Assembly (NCBI GenBank): GCA_018287875.1
Contig: JAGVVL010000013.1
Coordinates: 2,914,001 to 2,978,000, forward strand
Direction: 5' to 3'
Length of the DNA stretch: 64,000 nt
Origin: Nigrospora sphaerica
Taxonomy: Eukaryota; Ascomycota; Sordariomycetes; Amphisphaeriales; Apiosporaceae
Below are positions 12,449-23,612 of the stretch, in pieces; the stretch's first letter is position 1, and each line of letters begins with the position of its first letter. The notes beneath the pieces are model-generated. The model was not told where the DNA came from and did no database searches. It saw nothing but the letters and a program-made list of their open reading frames with translations. Position numbers and translations under genes: made by a program.

Positions 12449-14008
12449 ATGGGAATAGCTACTTCCTACACGGCCTTTCGGAGCAATCTACCCGCTGTCC
12501 TTACCCGATAGTTGGATACGTTCTACCGATCCGACAAGCTAAGATCAGGATTTGTGTCGACAAGTGCCCGGCGAGACACAGGTATCGCTTGGCGTTGCCT
12601 GCTCGGGGCTCTCCAACAGCCGCCGCTTAAACTTAACTTACATGCCAAGCCACGGTGATGAGTCCCATGCGGGATGAGTGCGGTTTCTAGAGCGTTCCGA
12701 AGCGCCCGAAGGGGATGGCTATGCTGATATATCGATCTGCCACCATTCCTTGTCTTTTCGAAGCAGACCTCTCGCCTTTATGCTCCTACCTTGTCCGGGC
12801 CTGGCCCAGCCGTTCTGTCAGTTGAGCATCCTTGTGGTGGAGTCGGGCAAGCTGCTGACGGTGGAGGAAAGTACTTCTGTACGTGAACATAGTTGGCAAT
12901 ACGTAGTGGGCGGAGCCGAAGGAAGGGCTCGCACCGTCTCAGTCACATCGCTTGTTTCTCTCTTCCCCAGCTCTAAGCCGCGAATGGCGTCAGGGGTGTT
13001 CTGCCTGGATGGAGCCTAGGAGTAAAGGCATCGTTTGGGGCGGAACAAGCACTGGCAAGCGCAGAGACCTGACCGATTCCCTAGTCAGACACAACTGCTA
13101 TGAGTCGGGTCCCGTCCACACCTGTCCATAAGCTGTACGGACTAGTGACGGTGCCGAGTGGCCTGGCGAGGACTAGCCATGGCTCCATGCCATCCGAGGC
13201 TCAGGCCGCGCGAAGGGTGTCCGAGAGGGGCAATATTAGTGACCCGATGCGCCCTATAGGCACGTCTAGTTCGTCGTTTCATGTCTTATCCCCCCCGGCC
13301 TTCTAGCAGCAAACCTTCTTGGTTGACAATCGGTTCAGGAACGACGGGGTGGCTACACCTGTGGTGAGCGGGGGAGAAAGACTCACACAACCAGAGCTTT
13401 CAGGTTGTATGCATCCACTCGCTTTGAAATCACCACACTTGGAGACCACCGTAGCTGGCTGGAAGCACCCAGACCTGCCTGTACCTCTTGGCTAGTGATA
13501 GCTACAGGCACACGAGATGGATGTTTGGTGCCAGCAAGCCCCGAACCGAGAAGTCAGGTCGACCGACGACCATGGCGACAATACTTGTAGCATGACGACT
13601 ACTACGATCGATATGATGACCATACCATATAGAAACCTCTACCACACCCCTTGCAAGCGTTTCCTAGGGGAAGGCAGGGGACAGTTAAGTGTGTGGTGTA
13701 TGTAATCCCATCCCATACACATGATCGGCACGAAAGCCAACTCTGAGCAGATCCAAGTCTCCAGTCTGACGGCATGTCTTCGGGAAATCTCTTTGACGGG
13801 AAACCAGCACCCGCCCGTGAGGCTGCAGCCAATCGGAAGCTTGTATTTGTCAATTAGCAGCGCCCCGGCCGGCCAGCGGCGAAAAGCAGCAGCTTCTCGT
13901 CAACGTCAATCGTCCTTTGACCGCAAAGCCGCAAGCCGTCAATTCGCCTGGCCCTGACCGAGAGCGAGGGCAAGAGCTATTTGCGTTATCGAGACCGCGA
14001 CGACCCAT

Positions 14009-14105
14009 CTCCACTCTTGCCGCTCTTCCTCGCTCCTCTTCTCTTCTTCTCCTCCTCCTCCGCCCATCCGTCTCGCCATTCTCTGACCGGTCCTTCCCCG
14101 TCAAG
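14009..14105 (+). promoter_or_regulatory. Pyrimidine-rich 5' leader of the complex I PSST gene
   Basis: Nearly 100 nt upstream of the ATG are dominated by C and T, including runs of CTT and CTC. Such CT-rich leaders are common near transcription starts of highly expressed filamentous-fungal genes. The exact start site cannot be placed. Confidence 0.4.
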
Positions 14106-14944
14106 ATGCTGGCGTCTTCACGACGAGCTGCCTCGCTGGCTCTGAGAGGTTCGTCTGCGCCACGAGGCACGGCGTGGCGCCGCGTCGCGCGCCCGGCCGA
14201 CTCGTAGACCCGGAACTGACATGCGTCTCTCCCGTACAGCGAAGCCCGCGAACCGATTCATCACCCCCGTGCGCTCCGCGGCCGCCATCTCGACCAGCGC
14301 CAAGAAAGATGCCACCTCGGTGACGTCCCACAGCTCGACCAGCGCCGGCCTCCTGCCCCGCGAGCGCAAGGAGGTCCCTCTCGCCAGCCAGGAGGGGACC
14401 AAGGGCGTTATCCAATACGCATTGTACGGAGACCCCGTCCCGTCCCCCGTCCCTGCGGCCAGCTGCAGCCCACTGACCTGACCCGCGGCACAGAACGACT
14501 CTGGACCAGGTGGCCAACTGGGCGCGCCAGTCCTCCCTGTGGCCCATGACCTTCGGTCTGGCCTGCTGCGCTGTCGAGATGATGCACCTGTCCACGCCAC
14601 GGTACGATCAGGATCGTCTCGGAATCATTTTCCGTGCCTCGCCGCGTCAGTCGGACGTGATGATTGTCGCCGGTACCCTCACCAACAAGATGGCCCCCGC
14701 CCTGCGCCAGGTTTACGATCAGATGCCCGAGCCCCGATGGGTCATCAGCATGGGTAGCTGCGCCAACGGAGGCGGCTACTACCACTACAGCTACAGCGTT
14801 GTCCGTGGCTGCGACCGAATCGTGCCCGTCGACGTCTATGTGCCCGGCTGCCCCCCGACCTCCGAGGCCCTCATGTACGGCATCTTCCAGCTGCAGCGCA
14901 AGATGAGGCAGACCAAGATCACCCGAATGTGGTACCGGAAATAG
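14106..14944 (+). CDS. NDUFS7: NADH:ubiquinone oxidoreductase PSST subunit (NDUFS7 / 19.3 kDa, mitochondrial)
   Basis: Core subunit of respiratory complex I that holds iron-sulphur cluster N2 and helps form the ubiquinone pocket in the mitochondrial inner membrane. Exons: 14106-14148, 14240-14423, 14494-14944, giving 225 aa. Intron donors are GTTCGT and GTACGG, with ACTGAC and CTGAC branches; splicing restores [17 protein letters not shown]. The first ~45 residues are Arg/Ser/Ala-rich with few acids, as in a mitochondrial presequence. Likely N2 ligands are Cys100-Cys101 (the adjacent pair in GLACCAVE), Cys165 (GSCANGG) and Cys195 (VPGCPP). Their spacing matches the bacterial Nqo6/NuoB family. 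Full length and intact. Confidence 0.96.
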
Positions 14945-15598
14945 AGAACGACAGCGGCCGAGGGATGCATCCAGAATGCATCATACATTACCTCTCTTTT
15001 GTCGTGGGACACTGTATATTGCCTGGGGGTCCACAGCTATTCCGGGGAGACTGTACAGTAAAGCTAGGGTTGCCCTTTTGACCCTTCGTGCTATACATAG
15101 GAGGGTGAGTGGGAGTGACAGAAGGCGGCATGGGGCGTGGCTAGATCAACCAGAGAATGAAACGCCTACCTGATTAACAAACACTATGCTGAGATGCTGT
15201 GCGCTATATGCATGCAGTCGACCCTATGCGCCGAGAATGCCCGGAATCCTAAGCCTCGCGATCCTCCCATGACAGATTCGAGAGATGATCCACCTTCCCG
15301 GGCTCTCTCGCCGAATGCGACCGTTATGATGCGGTCTGAGGGCCTGGGAGCTGGCTACCGGTGCTTTGCCTTTTTACGTTATTACGCGTAGCCGGCCCGG
15401 AATTCGTGGACACTTGTTGCCTCGTGTGCCGTGGGTTAAACTGTCGATTGACGCAGTCTGATGCGGTGATTCGGGAGGGAGAGGGTTTAAACAGAGGCTT
15501 CCGAACCAAGAGAACCCAAACAGACCCGGGCCACCCGCAGACGAACCAGGATACCCTATACTTCACAGTTCCACTAACCCAGCACCGGCAACTTCACG
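14945..15598. other. Intergenic after complex I gene
   Basis: It should hold the 3' UTR of the PSST gene and the upstream region of the small Cys-rich ORF. No other supported feature is seen. Confidence 0.5.
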
Positions 15599-15787
15599 AT
15601 GAGTGGAGGTCAACTTCAATGCGCCTGCCATTGCGGCTGCCCCAACCCCGTCCACGCGCCCATGGTCTGCGCCTCCTGCGCGAGCGGAAACCACCCCAAT
15701 AACCAGGACGGGAGGCGCGGCGACGGGTGCCGCGATGGCCGACGTGACAGGCCCATCTTTGTTTGTCCTCCCCCCGTGCTCATGTAG
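15599..15787 (+). CDS. Tentative small Cys-rich protein (62 aa)
   Basis: A single-exon ORF with an ATG start. The N-terminal third carries a dense cysteine pattern: CACHCGC, nine other residues, CASC and then GNH, compatible with one or two zinc ions. There is no signal peptide or TM segment, so a cytosolic or nuclear zinc-binding peptide would be expected. The C-terminal half is basic and low in complexity, and could instead be an unrecognised intron or UTR. I do not recognise a named family. The motif is too regular to dismiss, but length alone gives no support. Confidence 0.35.
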   Translation: MSGGQLQCACHCGCPNPVHAPMVCASCASGNHPNNQDGRRGDGCRDGRRDRPIFVCPPPVLM

Positions 15788-16737
15788 CCTCACTCGGGCC
15801 CCCGTGCGATTTTTGTGTTTGCGGCCCGCGCCTACGCCTGCGCTTTACAGGACGCAGCGGGGTGGGAACACTGGGGCGAAAAACAAAGAGGGTTGAGAAG
15901 CACACCACCCCTTATACCAACCAGAAAAAAGAAGATGGTTGTAGCGAAAACGCAAGATGCTGAGGTACCTCGCAGTTTAGGAAGCAGTCTCAACATCACT
16001 TCATTTTGGTATAAGTCCGAGTCTCTTAGGGGTAAGCACTAGTGTACCGGTGTGCTGGTATGTAGTCAGAGACCATAACGGGGATCTGAGTGGTCCTGGG
16101 GCATCGAGGCTGGCAACTATACGAAGCTTGCTTCCCGCTACACTTCCAGACGTTTGCCTGGCGGAACTCGACCCGCTCGTGGGAAAGCGCACTCGCACGA
16201 GGACGGCTCGGCACGAAGTTGCTAGCTGTTGTAGGTGACCTCTACACGCAATAGGTCCTCTGATGGTCGTCGACTATTGCCCGTCCCGGAAGCAAGGACA
16301 GGGACCGATGATGATTCTGATGGTTGTTTCCGACATGTTGCTCTTGAGTGAAATCAGTGTTAGGTAGCAGAGCCTACCGGAGGCCTGGCTCGTTGTTTAA
16401 ACTACTCGGGGCAATGAACAGCACGGCAGCGGCAGGATTAAAGATATCAAATAATAGCGCAAGGGGTGATGCGACGCTCCGATGCATCAAGGTCAAACAG
16501 GAAGAGATACCTAGAAATGAGCCATCATCCAAACATTAACTCGCAACAGCCCTGATGTGCGTAGACATGACCCATGCCCCCAAATTAAATTTCACACGGC
16601 ACCAGCCAGATGAGACTCCAAGCCGGCCTCTGCCGTGGCGCCATTCGCTCTCCTCGCTCATCTTTTCGGATATATCGTGACATCGTCTTTGGCCCCCCTC
16701 CCGGCAGCAGCAACACCTTCACAGCCGCGGTCTCGCC
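15788..16737. other. Intergenic region
   Basis: It lies between the small Cys-rich ORF and the 3' end of the GPI protein gene. It presumably includes the latter's 3' UTR. Nothing else is supported. Confidence 0.5.
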
Positions 16738-17378
16738 TTACAGGACGGCGGCGGCGGCGATGACGCCCGCCACGGCGGCCAGGACGCCGCCCCGGTTGGC
16801 CGCCAGCTCGGCGGCGCCGTTGGTGTCCTTGGGGGGCGTCGACGACGACGTGCTGCTGGCCTTGGCGCCCTCGGCCGACTCCGCCGACGTCGTCTTGGCC
16901 GGCGCCGGGGCGCTCTGGCTGGTGGTCGCGACGGGCTTCGCCGTCATGGACGAGTAGAGCGAGGCGTTCATGCTACGGGGGACAGTCAGTACGCGGTTTT
17001 CGTGTGTGTGTGTGTGTGTGTGGCCCGCGCACGCGTGGCGGGCCGCGCGACTTACCAGTAGAGCGTCTTCTGGTTCTGGTAGCTCGGGGCTCTCTCGTCG
17101 TTGGGGCAGTTGTTAAAGCAGCTGTAGGAGGCCGGTTTGTTAGTTTCCCTCCGTGACCCCAGACTGTTGCTCTTGGGTAGCGGGTGTGCTCACGTCATGA
17201 TGGCCGTGTACTTGTCGCACAGGCACGAGTAGTCCGTGCTCTGGCACTGGTCCAAGTATCCCGTGGTCGTGGTCAAGCACGCCTCGAGGATGTTCTGGGC
17301 CGCACAAGTCGATTCCGCCGAGGCCGACTGGGCGGCGATGGCCAGGGCCAGGATGGCGTTGGGCAGAGTGAACTTCAT
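16738..17378 (-). CDS. Secreted GPI-anchored 8-cysteine (CFEM-like) cell-surface protein
   Basis: 161 aa. Exons (minus strand): 17378-17194, 17121-17056, 16972-16738. Introns have GTGAGC and GTAAGT donors and CTAAC and ACTGAC branches; the second contains a (CA)n run. Residues 1-21 are a signal peptide ending ASA. The mature N-terminal domain has eight Cys (25, 34, 45, 52, 54, 63, 67, 84) with a CLC core, resembling CFEM spacing. A Ser/Thr/Ala/Lys-rich stalk (~95-145) follows, then a hydrophobic C-terminal tail (VLAAVAGVIAAAAVL) typical of a GPI-anchor signal. Family members sit on the plasma membrane or wall; CFEM proteins can bind haem or act in pathogenesis, but no function is assigned here. 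Confidence 0.88.
17002..17022. repeat. (GT)n microsatellite inside an intron
   Basis: About ten GT units, read as CA on the coding strand, in intron 2 of the GPI protein gene, upstream of the branch site. Confidence 0.95.
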
Positions 17379-19295
17379 CTTGTCGGAGGGTGGGCGTTGT
17401 TTGTTAGGCTGGCGAGGGATACGGGGCGCCGAGAAAACAGGAGGGAAGAGTCACGATATGTAAATCCACAAGGGAGGGGCGTGAAAGAAAGCAGCGGCCG
17501 AGGAACGAACGGAAGGGGTCTCTCTTTTGCGGCTGGGTCACGGAAGCGAGGTTGGGGGAGCGGGAGAAGAGGGAGAAGGGGAGAGGCTGTTGGACACCTC
17601 GGAGCAGGTCATGAGACTTAAGACTCAAAGGCAGCGGCCTGGAGAGCCCGCTCTCCCGCGTCCGCATAAGTGGTAGTATTAGCATGGGGGACTCTACGAA
17701 CCTTGCCCGCTATCCTCGAGTTTATTCCGGTGGGCGCCTTAGCGCCACCCAGGAAGCCACCCCCAGAAAAGAATCGCCGGCAGGGCCCGAGGTCGTCTGT
17801 GAATCGACCTCTCCTCTGCCGTCGGATCTACACACACACACTTCTGCGTGGCGCGAGGAAGAAGCATCGCGAGGCCGAGGGCCATAACGCCGTTCCATGC
17901 GCTTCTCTCGCCCGCCTCGTCCGTCCGCGACCTCTTTCGCGAGGGGGGCGGCGAACGCTTGGACGGCGCGTCGTTTTCGCAGAACCAAAGGAGGCCGGGT
18001 CGCGGAGCACACGATGCAAGGGGACCCGTAGGACGGACGGCTACATTCAGCTAGGCGCGGCGAGGGGGGGGGATGATACGATCTCGAGATATGTAGTTGG
18101 GCAAGTGGCCGGGCTGCCCATCCATGTCCATCGTATGCGCGACTATGGGCAATTATGGGACCCCCCCCTGGCACACCGTCCTGGGGTAGGATAGCGTTGT
18201 TCTCAAGGCCCTTTTCTTCCACGGCACCGCCGCCCGCTGAAGCAGCCATGATTGGTCAATGGCGGCGCTGAAGAAAAGAGAGCCCAGTCGGCTTGGCTCC
18301 TTTGGGGAGAGCCTGGGGTCTTACGTCCTGAGCTAGACAGGGGGCAATTACCGCGCCCTGCATGCATAAGTTAGGTACACCTCTTGGGATACACAGTGGG
18401 CAGGTAGAAAGGCAATGGGAAATCCGTATGCCAATGTTCCGAGACCCTGAGCGGCAACCGTACGTCGTAGCGGTAGGTCGTCACATATGCTAATAGCGCA
18501 GCGGCCGGGCGCTTTCTCGTGCGGCCTTGTGCCGCTACAGCCTTGCTCAGTCATCTCCCTACTTTGTACTTTGCGTGTGCCGTGTGCCCGTGGGCGGGGC
18601 GGCCGCTCACCCACTCGTACCGATGTACGAGACATGCTGGACGATGGAGGCCCAAGCCAAGAGGGCCTATGTCTGTGGGACCTGACACGGGGCCGAGGAG
18701 GTGGGCTCAGACATGCAGCGGTATCTTGGAGGACCCCTCCGGGCACGTCGTGAAAGGGACACCATGTAGACTGTGCAGACACCAATTGCCTTTGGCGAGG
18801 TCGGCCCGCAGCCCTTCCCTGCCTCTCCAGCTTACAGTACATGACTGACCTGGCTTCCTCCCGCCCAGGATGGCGACTCGTGAGAGTGCGAACCCAACCT
18901 CGGCAAAGTTGCCTATGGATCACTGTGCCCCGACATGGGACTTGGACCGGATCTGGTTCACCACCCTGTCCATCGCCAACAAACTTCCCGCTGCCGCCTG
19001 GGCACGGAGTTCCGGCGATAAAGCTCCGGCGACGGCAATGAACGAATGTACCCAGGGGTGCTCACCGCTGTACATGGGGAATGCAATGGCTTATTCGATG
19101 CGAGTAGCTTGATTGCCTCTCTTCCTCGTCGCCGTTAACAGCACGCCGCAAACTCTACCTCGGCCCGTCTTTCTTGTAGTCGAGTTCAGCCTTTTTCTAC
19201 GCACTCCCAAACAGCCTAGAGCATGACCGCTGGAGAGGACCATGGCCAAACCTGTTCGCCTACCAGAAATCGGTAAGGAAACGGCGTACCCGCCC
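17379..19295. other. Intergenic region upstream of the GPI protein gene
   Basis: It holds the promoter side of the GPI protein gene and the 3' side of the proton channel gene. Open frames here (for example 17722-18249 minus) have biased composition and no motif. No gene is supported. Confidence 0.5.
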
Positions 19296-20170
19296 TCAAG
19301 GAGTTGCCATTTCCTCGTCCCGGGCCTCTCGCGGCTGGTGCTGCTGCCGGAGACGCGCGTTTTCCGCCTCCAACTCGTCAAGCCGGCGCTGGAGGCCTTC
19401 CATCTGCTTGGATGCTTCGATACTAAACTCGTCGACGATCTTGACGAACCTCCACAGACGCAGTATGATGACGAGAGAGGCGATTTCTTCGATTATACCG
19501 TGTTCGATGAGATCCACGATGAAGCTCACAACGATAACGAAGGCATCGAACATTTGCAGCCGATCGTTCAGGTATCTGCGGGAGAGTCAACGTTTGCCGT
19601 GAGCGGCGCGGCTGGGGTGAAGGGATTCATACCGGAGCCCTTCCACCCACAGAGACAGAAGCAGCTCCAGCAGGAAAATGCAGCTCATGACCAGCGAAAA
19701 GATGGACAGCCCCGTTGTAGTTGGCTCTACCCATTTCTCATGCTGTCTGTGGAGCTCACATGTAATCAGGGCGATGGCGATGCTGCTCATAATCCCAGCA
19801 ACATCAAGGACGATGAGACCCAGGGTGGCATAGTGCTTCGGCCTCGACGATAAAAAATGGCGCGTGGCGCGGCGGAGGCGGCGGTACACGGTACCCCAGC
19901 CGGGTCTCTCGCTGTTGTCGAAAGAATCGCCGCTCTCAGGGAAGCGGACTATTCAAGCACATAAGCATTCTGACGTGGATCTAGGCTTGCCTAGGACGGC
20001 ATGTGAACCGAGACGGAGTTTTTGGGGCCGGTAGCAGCCGTCCGTTGGGTATCAGTCCTCGATGTGCCTTGTGCTCATCCACGTGGTGGGCGCCCATCTG
20101 GGGAGGAGGGGTTTGAGAGCATCCGTGACAACACGCAGAACTCACCCAAAAGAGGCTCTTGGTCGCTCAT
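19296..20170 (-). CDS. HVCN1: Voltage-gated proton channel (Hv1 family)
   Basis: Four-TM voltage-sensor protein that conducts protons when the membrane depolarises. Model (minus strand): exons 20170-20146 (25 nt, MSDQEPLL), 19948-19633, 19575-19296, giving 206 aa in frame. Donors are GTGAGT and GTATGA; acceptors are GAATAG and CGCAG. S1 has LIVLD with Asp57 at the selectivity-filter position. S2 carries Glu103. S3 starts FDAFVIVVSF (Asp124). S4 has the family signature RLWR (Arg153, Arg156) and Lys159 at the third charge. His139 before S4 aligns with a zinc-site His of animal Hv1. Residues ~168-192 form a heptad-like coiled coil likely to dimerise. The first intron (197 nt) is the weakest part: a second acceptor (CCCCAG, ending at 20098) could add a small exon. 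The channel identity is secure. Confidence 0.88.
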
Positions 20171-20436
20171 CCTCGGGTTTTGAACAATTTCGAGTCACAA
20201 ACATCCGAATTCTCCAACTGAGACACTGATGTCCGGGGCTAAAAATGCGAGCGTAGCGACGAGGCACGCGCAGATGGCAAGCTCGTCAGACCTCGGTCGG
20301 TTAAATGCCGGCTTAGCGTGCTTACTCTAACCTCATTTTGTGCCGCTTGCTGCCGCCGTTGCCGCTTCTACTCAGCTGGCGAGGATATTGGTTGCCATGA
20401 GAGGCGCTGGTTTCGTTGTTGGTGTTGTTGTTGTTT

Positions 20437-20492
20437 TTGGGGGTGGGGGGGGGGGGGTTGAAAAAAAGAAAAAAAAGGAAAAAAAGGAAGGA
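20437..20492. repeat. Purine tract (poly-G then A-rich)
   Basis: Uninterrupted G blocks are followed by A runs with scattered G. On the Hv1 coding strand this is a pyrimidine tract ~270 nt upstream of the start codon. Confidence 0.85.
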
Positions 20493-21050
20493 GCCAGGAA
20501 ATAGAAAGCATGTGCCAACACCAAAACGAAGACGGACTCGTCTTTAGATTCCTTGGGCTTACCGTGCGGTACTACGGATCTGCAGTAGCGGCAGCTACCT
20601 GTTCAAATATCTGTAGCTGTCTAACCCAACCTCCACGGCGCTCATGGGTTTGGTCCCCATATATTACTTAGTCCGCCCCCTTAAGTGAGGTCGTCACCGT
20701 AGGTAAGTATTTTTAGTTGGATGGTCCGCAGGCTAAGGGACGGAGGGACACACGGTAGGGGGTCGCTCATTTTGGCTGGCGAGAGGGGTAGCAAAAAAAG
20801 TGACCCTGCCCCACCTTCAATAGCCTCTCTCTCTCTCTCTCTCGCGTTCCCTTTTATGTATTCACAGCTATCAAATTAAGGAAATCGTTATGTTTTATGG
20901 ACCCTTCTATAGAAGCATATTACCTGCGTCTATGGACCAGGGCCCAGAAATGTATGGGTTACTGATGCCAGACGGATATCGGGGTCTTAGCGGCTGGGTG
21001 TTAATTTGACTACACACTGAGAGCCTTGTGCTTTAAGTGGAACTGGGTCG

Positions 21051-21051
<1 letters not shown>

Positions 21052-21086
<35 letters not shown>
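21052..21086. repeat. Poly-T run of 35 nt
   Basis: Thirty-five consecutive T. It could be the poly(A) end of a retrotransposed sequence on the minus strand, or simple slippage. I found no flanking target-site duplication and no retroelement coding. Confidence 0.9.
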
Positions 21087-21087
<1 letters not shown>

Positions 21088-22797
21088 GCTGCCCCCTCGG
21101 CTGGGTAGTTCGTCAATTCGTACGGTGTTCTCTTCACCCCAGCGCGTGGTAGTAGATGTTCGCCCACTAATTAGACTACTACTGGCATTTCTCTGAGATA
21201 TCCAGTGTCACATGCACCCTTCATACGCCACCTACCTTGCGGTTCGCGGTCATATTCTCTTCATACGGGGGCTCACCCAGCCTGCATACCTATACCCTAT
21301 TCGCAAAAAGAACGGAAGAGCGACTAAGAAAGCTTTTCGGTGCATCAACATGTCCGCTTGTCCTCTACTGATGCTCTCCATGGAACGCCGCGAGGTTTTT
21401 ACCTGCCTGTGTAGCTTTGAACAGCGCTGTTGTAAGCCTCTACCGACTTAGAGTAAAAACCGGTCCTAATTAGCCGCCTTTTCTGCAAAAATGAGCTGGA
21501 CTGCTGACTATCTAGGAATGTCGTCTGGGGCCAGGATATGCTGGCCGCATGTATCTTGAGTTCGACCATGGGTTAGCTGTCTTGGTGCCTCGAGACTAGG
21601 TGAGACAATCTATTCATACAGACCTTGCTTGCATAATCCGGATTGAAATCAGTTACAACTCCAGCCCGGGGAAGTATTCGGTGAACCTTTTTCTCACTGG
21701 GAGCATAATTGAAATTCAGGTAGTAGAACTGAGAAACTCGAAGACCTTGTGTACGCCCTTGGCAGATCTAATTCATCAGGATCTACAGATGCGGCAGAGC
21801 GCATTCGGGGTATTCCTCTGCGTTTCGCATATCAGCACTGAGCTGCTAAATCTAGCCTCAACTGACTGGGGTGGTGGGCCAATACCTCACTTTTTCATTA
21901 CTTACCTGCACCCAGTCACCGCATCTACCACCTGACCTGAGAAACCGAGGGTATCTCTGTCGCGCACTCGATACTACTTAAAAACAGGCAGCCCTGGCCC
22001 GTTCATATACAGTGTAGGAGTGGGTGCATCAAGAGCTGCCGGATCGGGAAGGCGCTAAATAACTGGCTCCATCAATACACGGTACCTACTTCGACCGTTA
22101 CCTGGGCATTGGAAGTGCCTACCACCCGGACCAACACAGGCTCCGACACCCGAAGGCAGGGATTTGACTCTAGGTACGTTTCGTGAGGTCATTCTTAAGT
22201 ACCCCCAGTGTAGCCCACTGCCCCAGTTCCAGCTGTCACTGCTGCTGGACGCGTTGGACGGGACGGGTACCTCTGCACCTACTTGGCGGACCTAAGCGTT
22301 CATTTAGCAGCGTCCCTCATTGGAGCGCGCGACGCCGCATCTCTGGCTTCGCCTTCCTGCTGTAGGTTCGGCAGCGCATCGTCTTCTCTTCCTCTTTCCC
22401 CAAGGCCGCAACCACCGAATCGTTCTCCTGCCGCACTGCCGTCCTCCCCTTCGTGGTAACTCTTATATTCCCTTTCCGTGCCGGGACTTGCATCGTCAAC
22501 GGGCAGGAGAGCTGACCGAGTGCGTAAAGTGAGTGGGGTGAGTCTCTCCACTTCCATCCAGGTGTAGCTCTCTGTCTCTGCCCACGGCGCCCGCCCGCGC
22601 GTCGGTTTGGGGGAGCTATAACTTCGTCTCGCACTGCTGCTGCGTAGACCAGACACACTACGATAGCGACGGATAGGCTGACGAAGCGACTCGACCTGAG
22701 CCACGCTGCAGCGATACAGATATCGATATCTGCCAGTGACGGCAGACCTTGCACGCAACCGACGGATCGAGCGGGCGATCGACCAACGAACATCAAA

Positions 22798-23612
22798 ATG
22801 GCCGACGTCAAGATCGACGAGGATCAGAAGCCCGAGGCGCCCGTCGAGACCTCCCAGGCCACCCCCACAGGCGATGCCGGAGACGACAACAATGATGAGG
22901 TTTGCACACCCGCCTATCCACTCGACATTTCTTCTTGGCTATCAACGGGTTTCCGGTCGTGCTTTATGCGTGCCCGCCCTAGTAGCGAAGAATGATGGGC
23001 AGAATTTGCGCCGCTAACCCAGCTCTTGGGTGGTAACAGGAGGAAATCACGGCCATGAAACGGCGAGTTGCCGAGATGGAAGAGGAGGCTGCCAAGCTGC
23101 GCGAGATGCAGGCCAGCCTGGAGCAGCAGGGCGCCGAACTCCACGAGGACAAGAGTGATGTCGACAGCCGCAGCATCTTTGTAGGCAACGTGGATTACTC
23201 GGTCTCTCCCGAGGAGATCCAGGCCCATTTCCAGGAGTGTGGCTCTATCAATCGAGTGACTATTCTGCTTGACAAGTTCACAGGTCAGCCCAAAGGGTAT
23301 GTACATCTCCGTGTCGGCGATACCGGGCCAAGCACATTGCTGATCTGGTACAGTTACGCATACGTTGAGTTCACCGAGCCCAGCCTGGTTGCCCAAGCGC
23401 TCGTCCTCAACGATACGGTGCTTAAGGGCCGCAACATCAAGGTCACACCCAAGCGAACCAACATCCCCGGTATGACGCGCGGACGGGGGCGCGGTCGAGG
23501 AGGCTTCGGCGGGCGGGGCTTTCACGGTGGGAGAGGCGGTTTTGTCCCTCGTGGCGGCTATCGTGGTGGTTACCGAGGACGGGCCCGTGGCGGCGGATTC
23601 AACCCGTACTAG
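22798..23612 (+). CDS. pab2: Nuclear poly(A)-binding protein 2 (PABPN1/Pab2-like RRM protein)
   Basis: RNA-binding protein of 205 aa. Exons: 22798-22899, 23040-23296, 23354-23612. Intron 1 has donor GTTTGC and a GCTAAC branch; intron 2 has donor GTATGT and falls inside the RRM, where splicing restores PKGYAYVEF. Order: acidic N-terminus (1-34), coiled coil (~35-68), one RRM (~77-155) with RNP2 IFVGNV at 80 and RNP1 KGYAYVEF at 119, then an Arg/Gly-rich tail (GRGRGRGGF and similar) likely to be arginine-methylated. This order matches fission yeast Pab2 and animal PABPN1, which control poly(A) tail length and nuclear RNA turnover. Intact and of normal length. Confidence 0.93.

Larger units (their letters stand above)
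10102..14105. other. 4-kb divergent intergenic region without a supported gene
   Basis: It lies between the divergent 5' ends of the rhodopsin-permease gene and the complex I gene. Contents seen: GGTA repeats near 10670-10685, a GT microsatellite, an AT-richer stretch near 11940-12480 with a perfect inverted repeat, and a pyrimidine-rich leader before 14106. Its ORFs are short, lack recognisable motifs and look like chance frames. Confidence 0.55.
19949..22797. other. Intergenic/5' region between Hv1 and Pab2 (first Hv1 exon inside)
   Basis: Apart from the 25-nt first Hv1 exon (20146-20170), this stretch has no supported gene. It holds a G-then-A-rich purine tract (~20437-20492), a CT microsatellite (20825-20843), a 35-nt T run (21052-21086) and an AT-richer stretch to ~22000. 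The segment before 22798 is the promoter and leader of pab2. Confidence 0.55.

Noticed and set aside
17722..18249. 175-aa ATG-start minus-strand ORF upstream of the GPI protein gene
   Set aside because: Biased composition, no domain, signal peptide or plausible introns; more likely promoter DNA.
19998..20097. Alternative first exon for Hv1 starting at the ATG at 20097
   Set aside because: It keeps frame but needs a weak GTCCTA donor; the 25-nt exon at 20170-20146 has a consensus GTGAGT donor and encodes PLL, as I recall it near the start of fungal Hv proteins.
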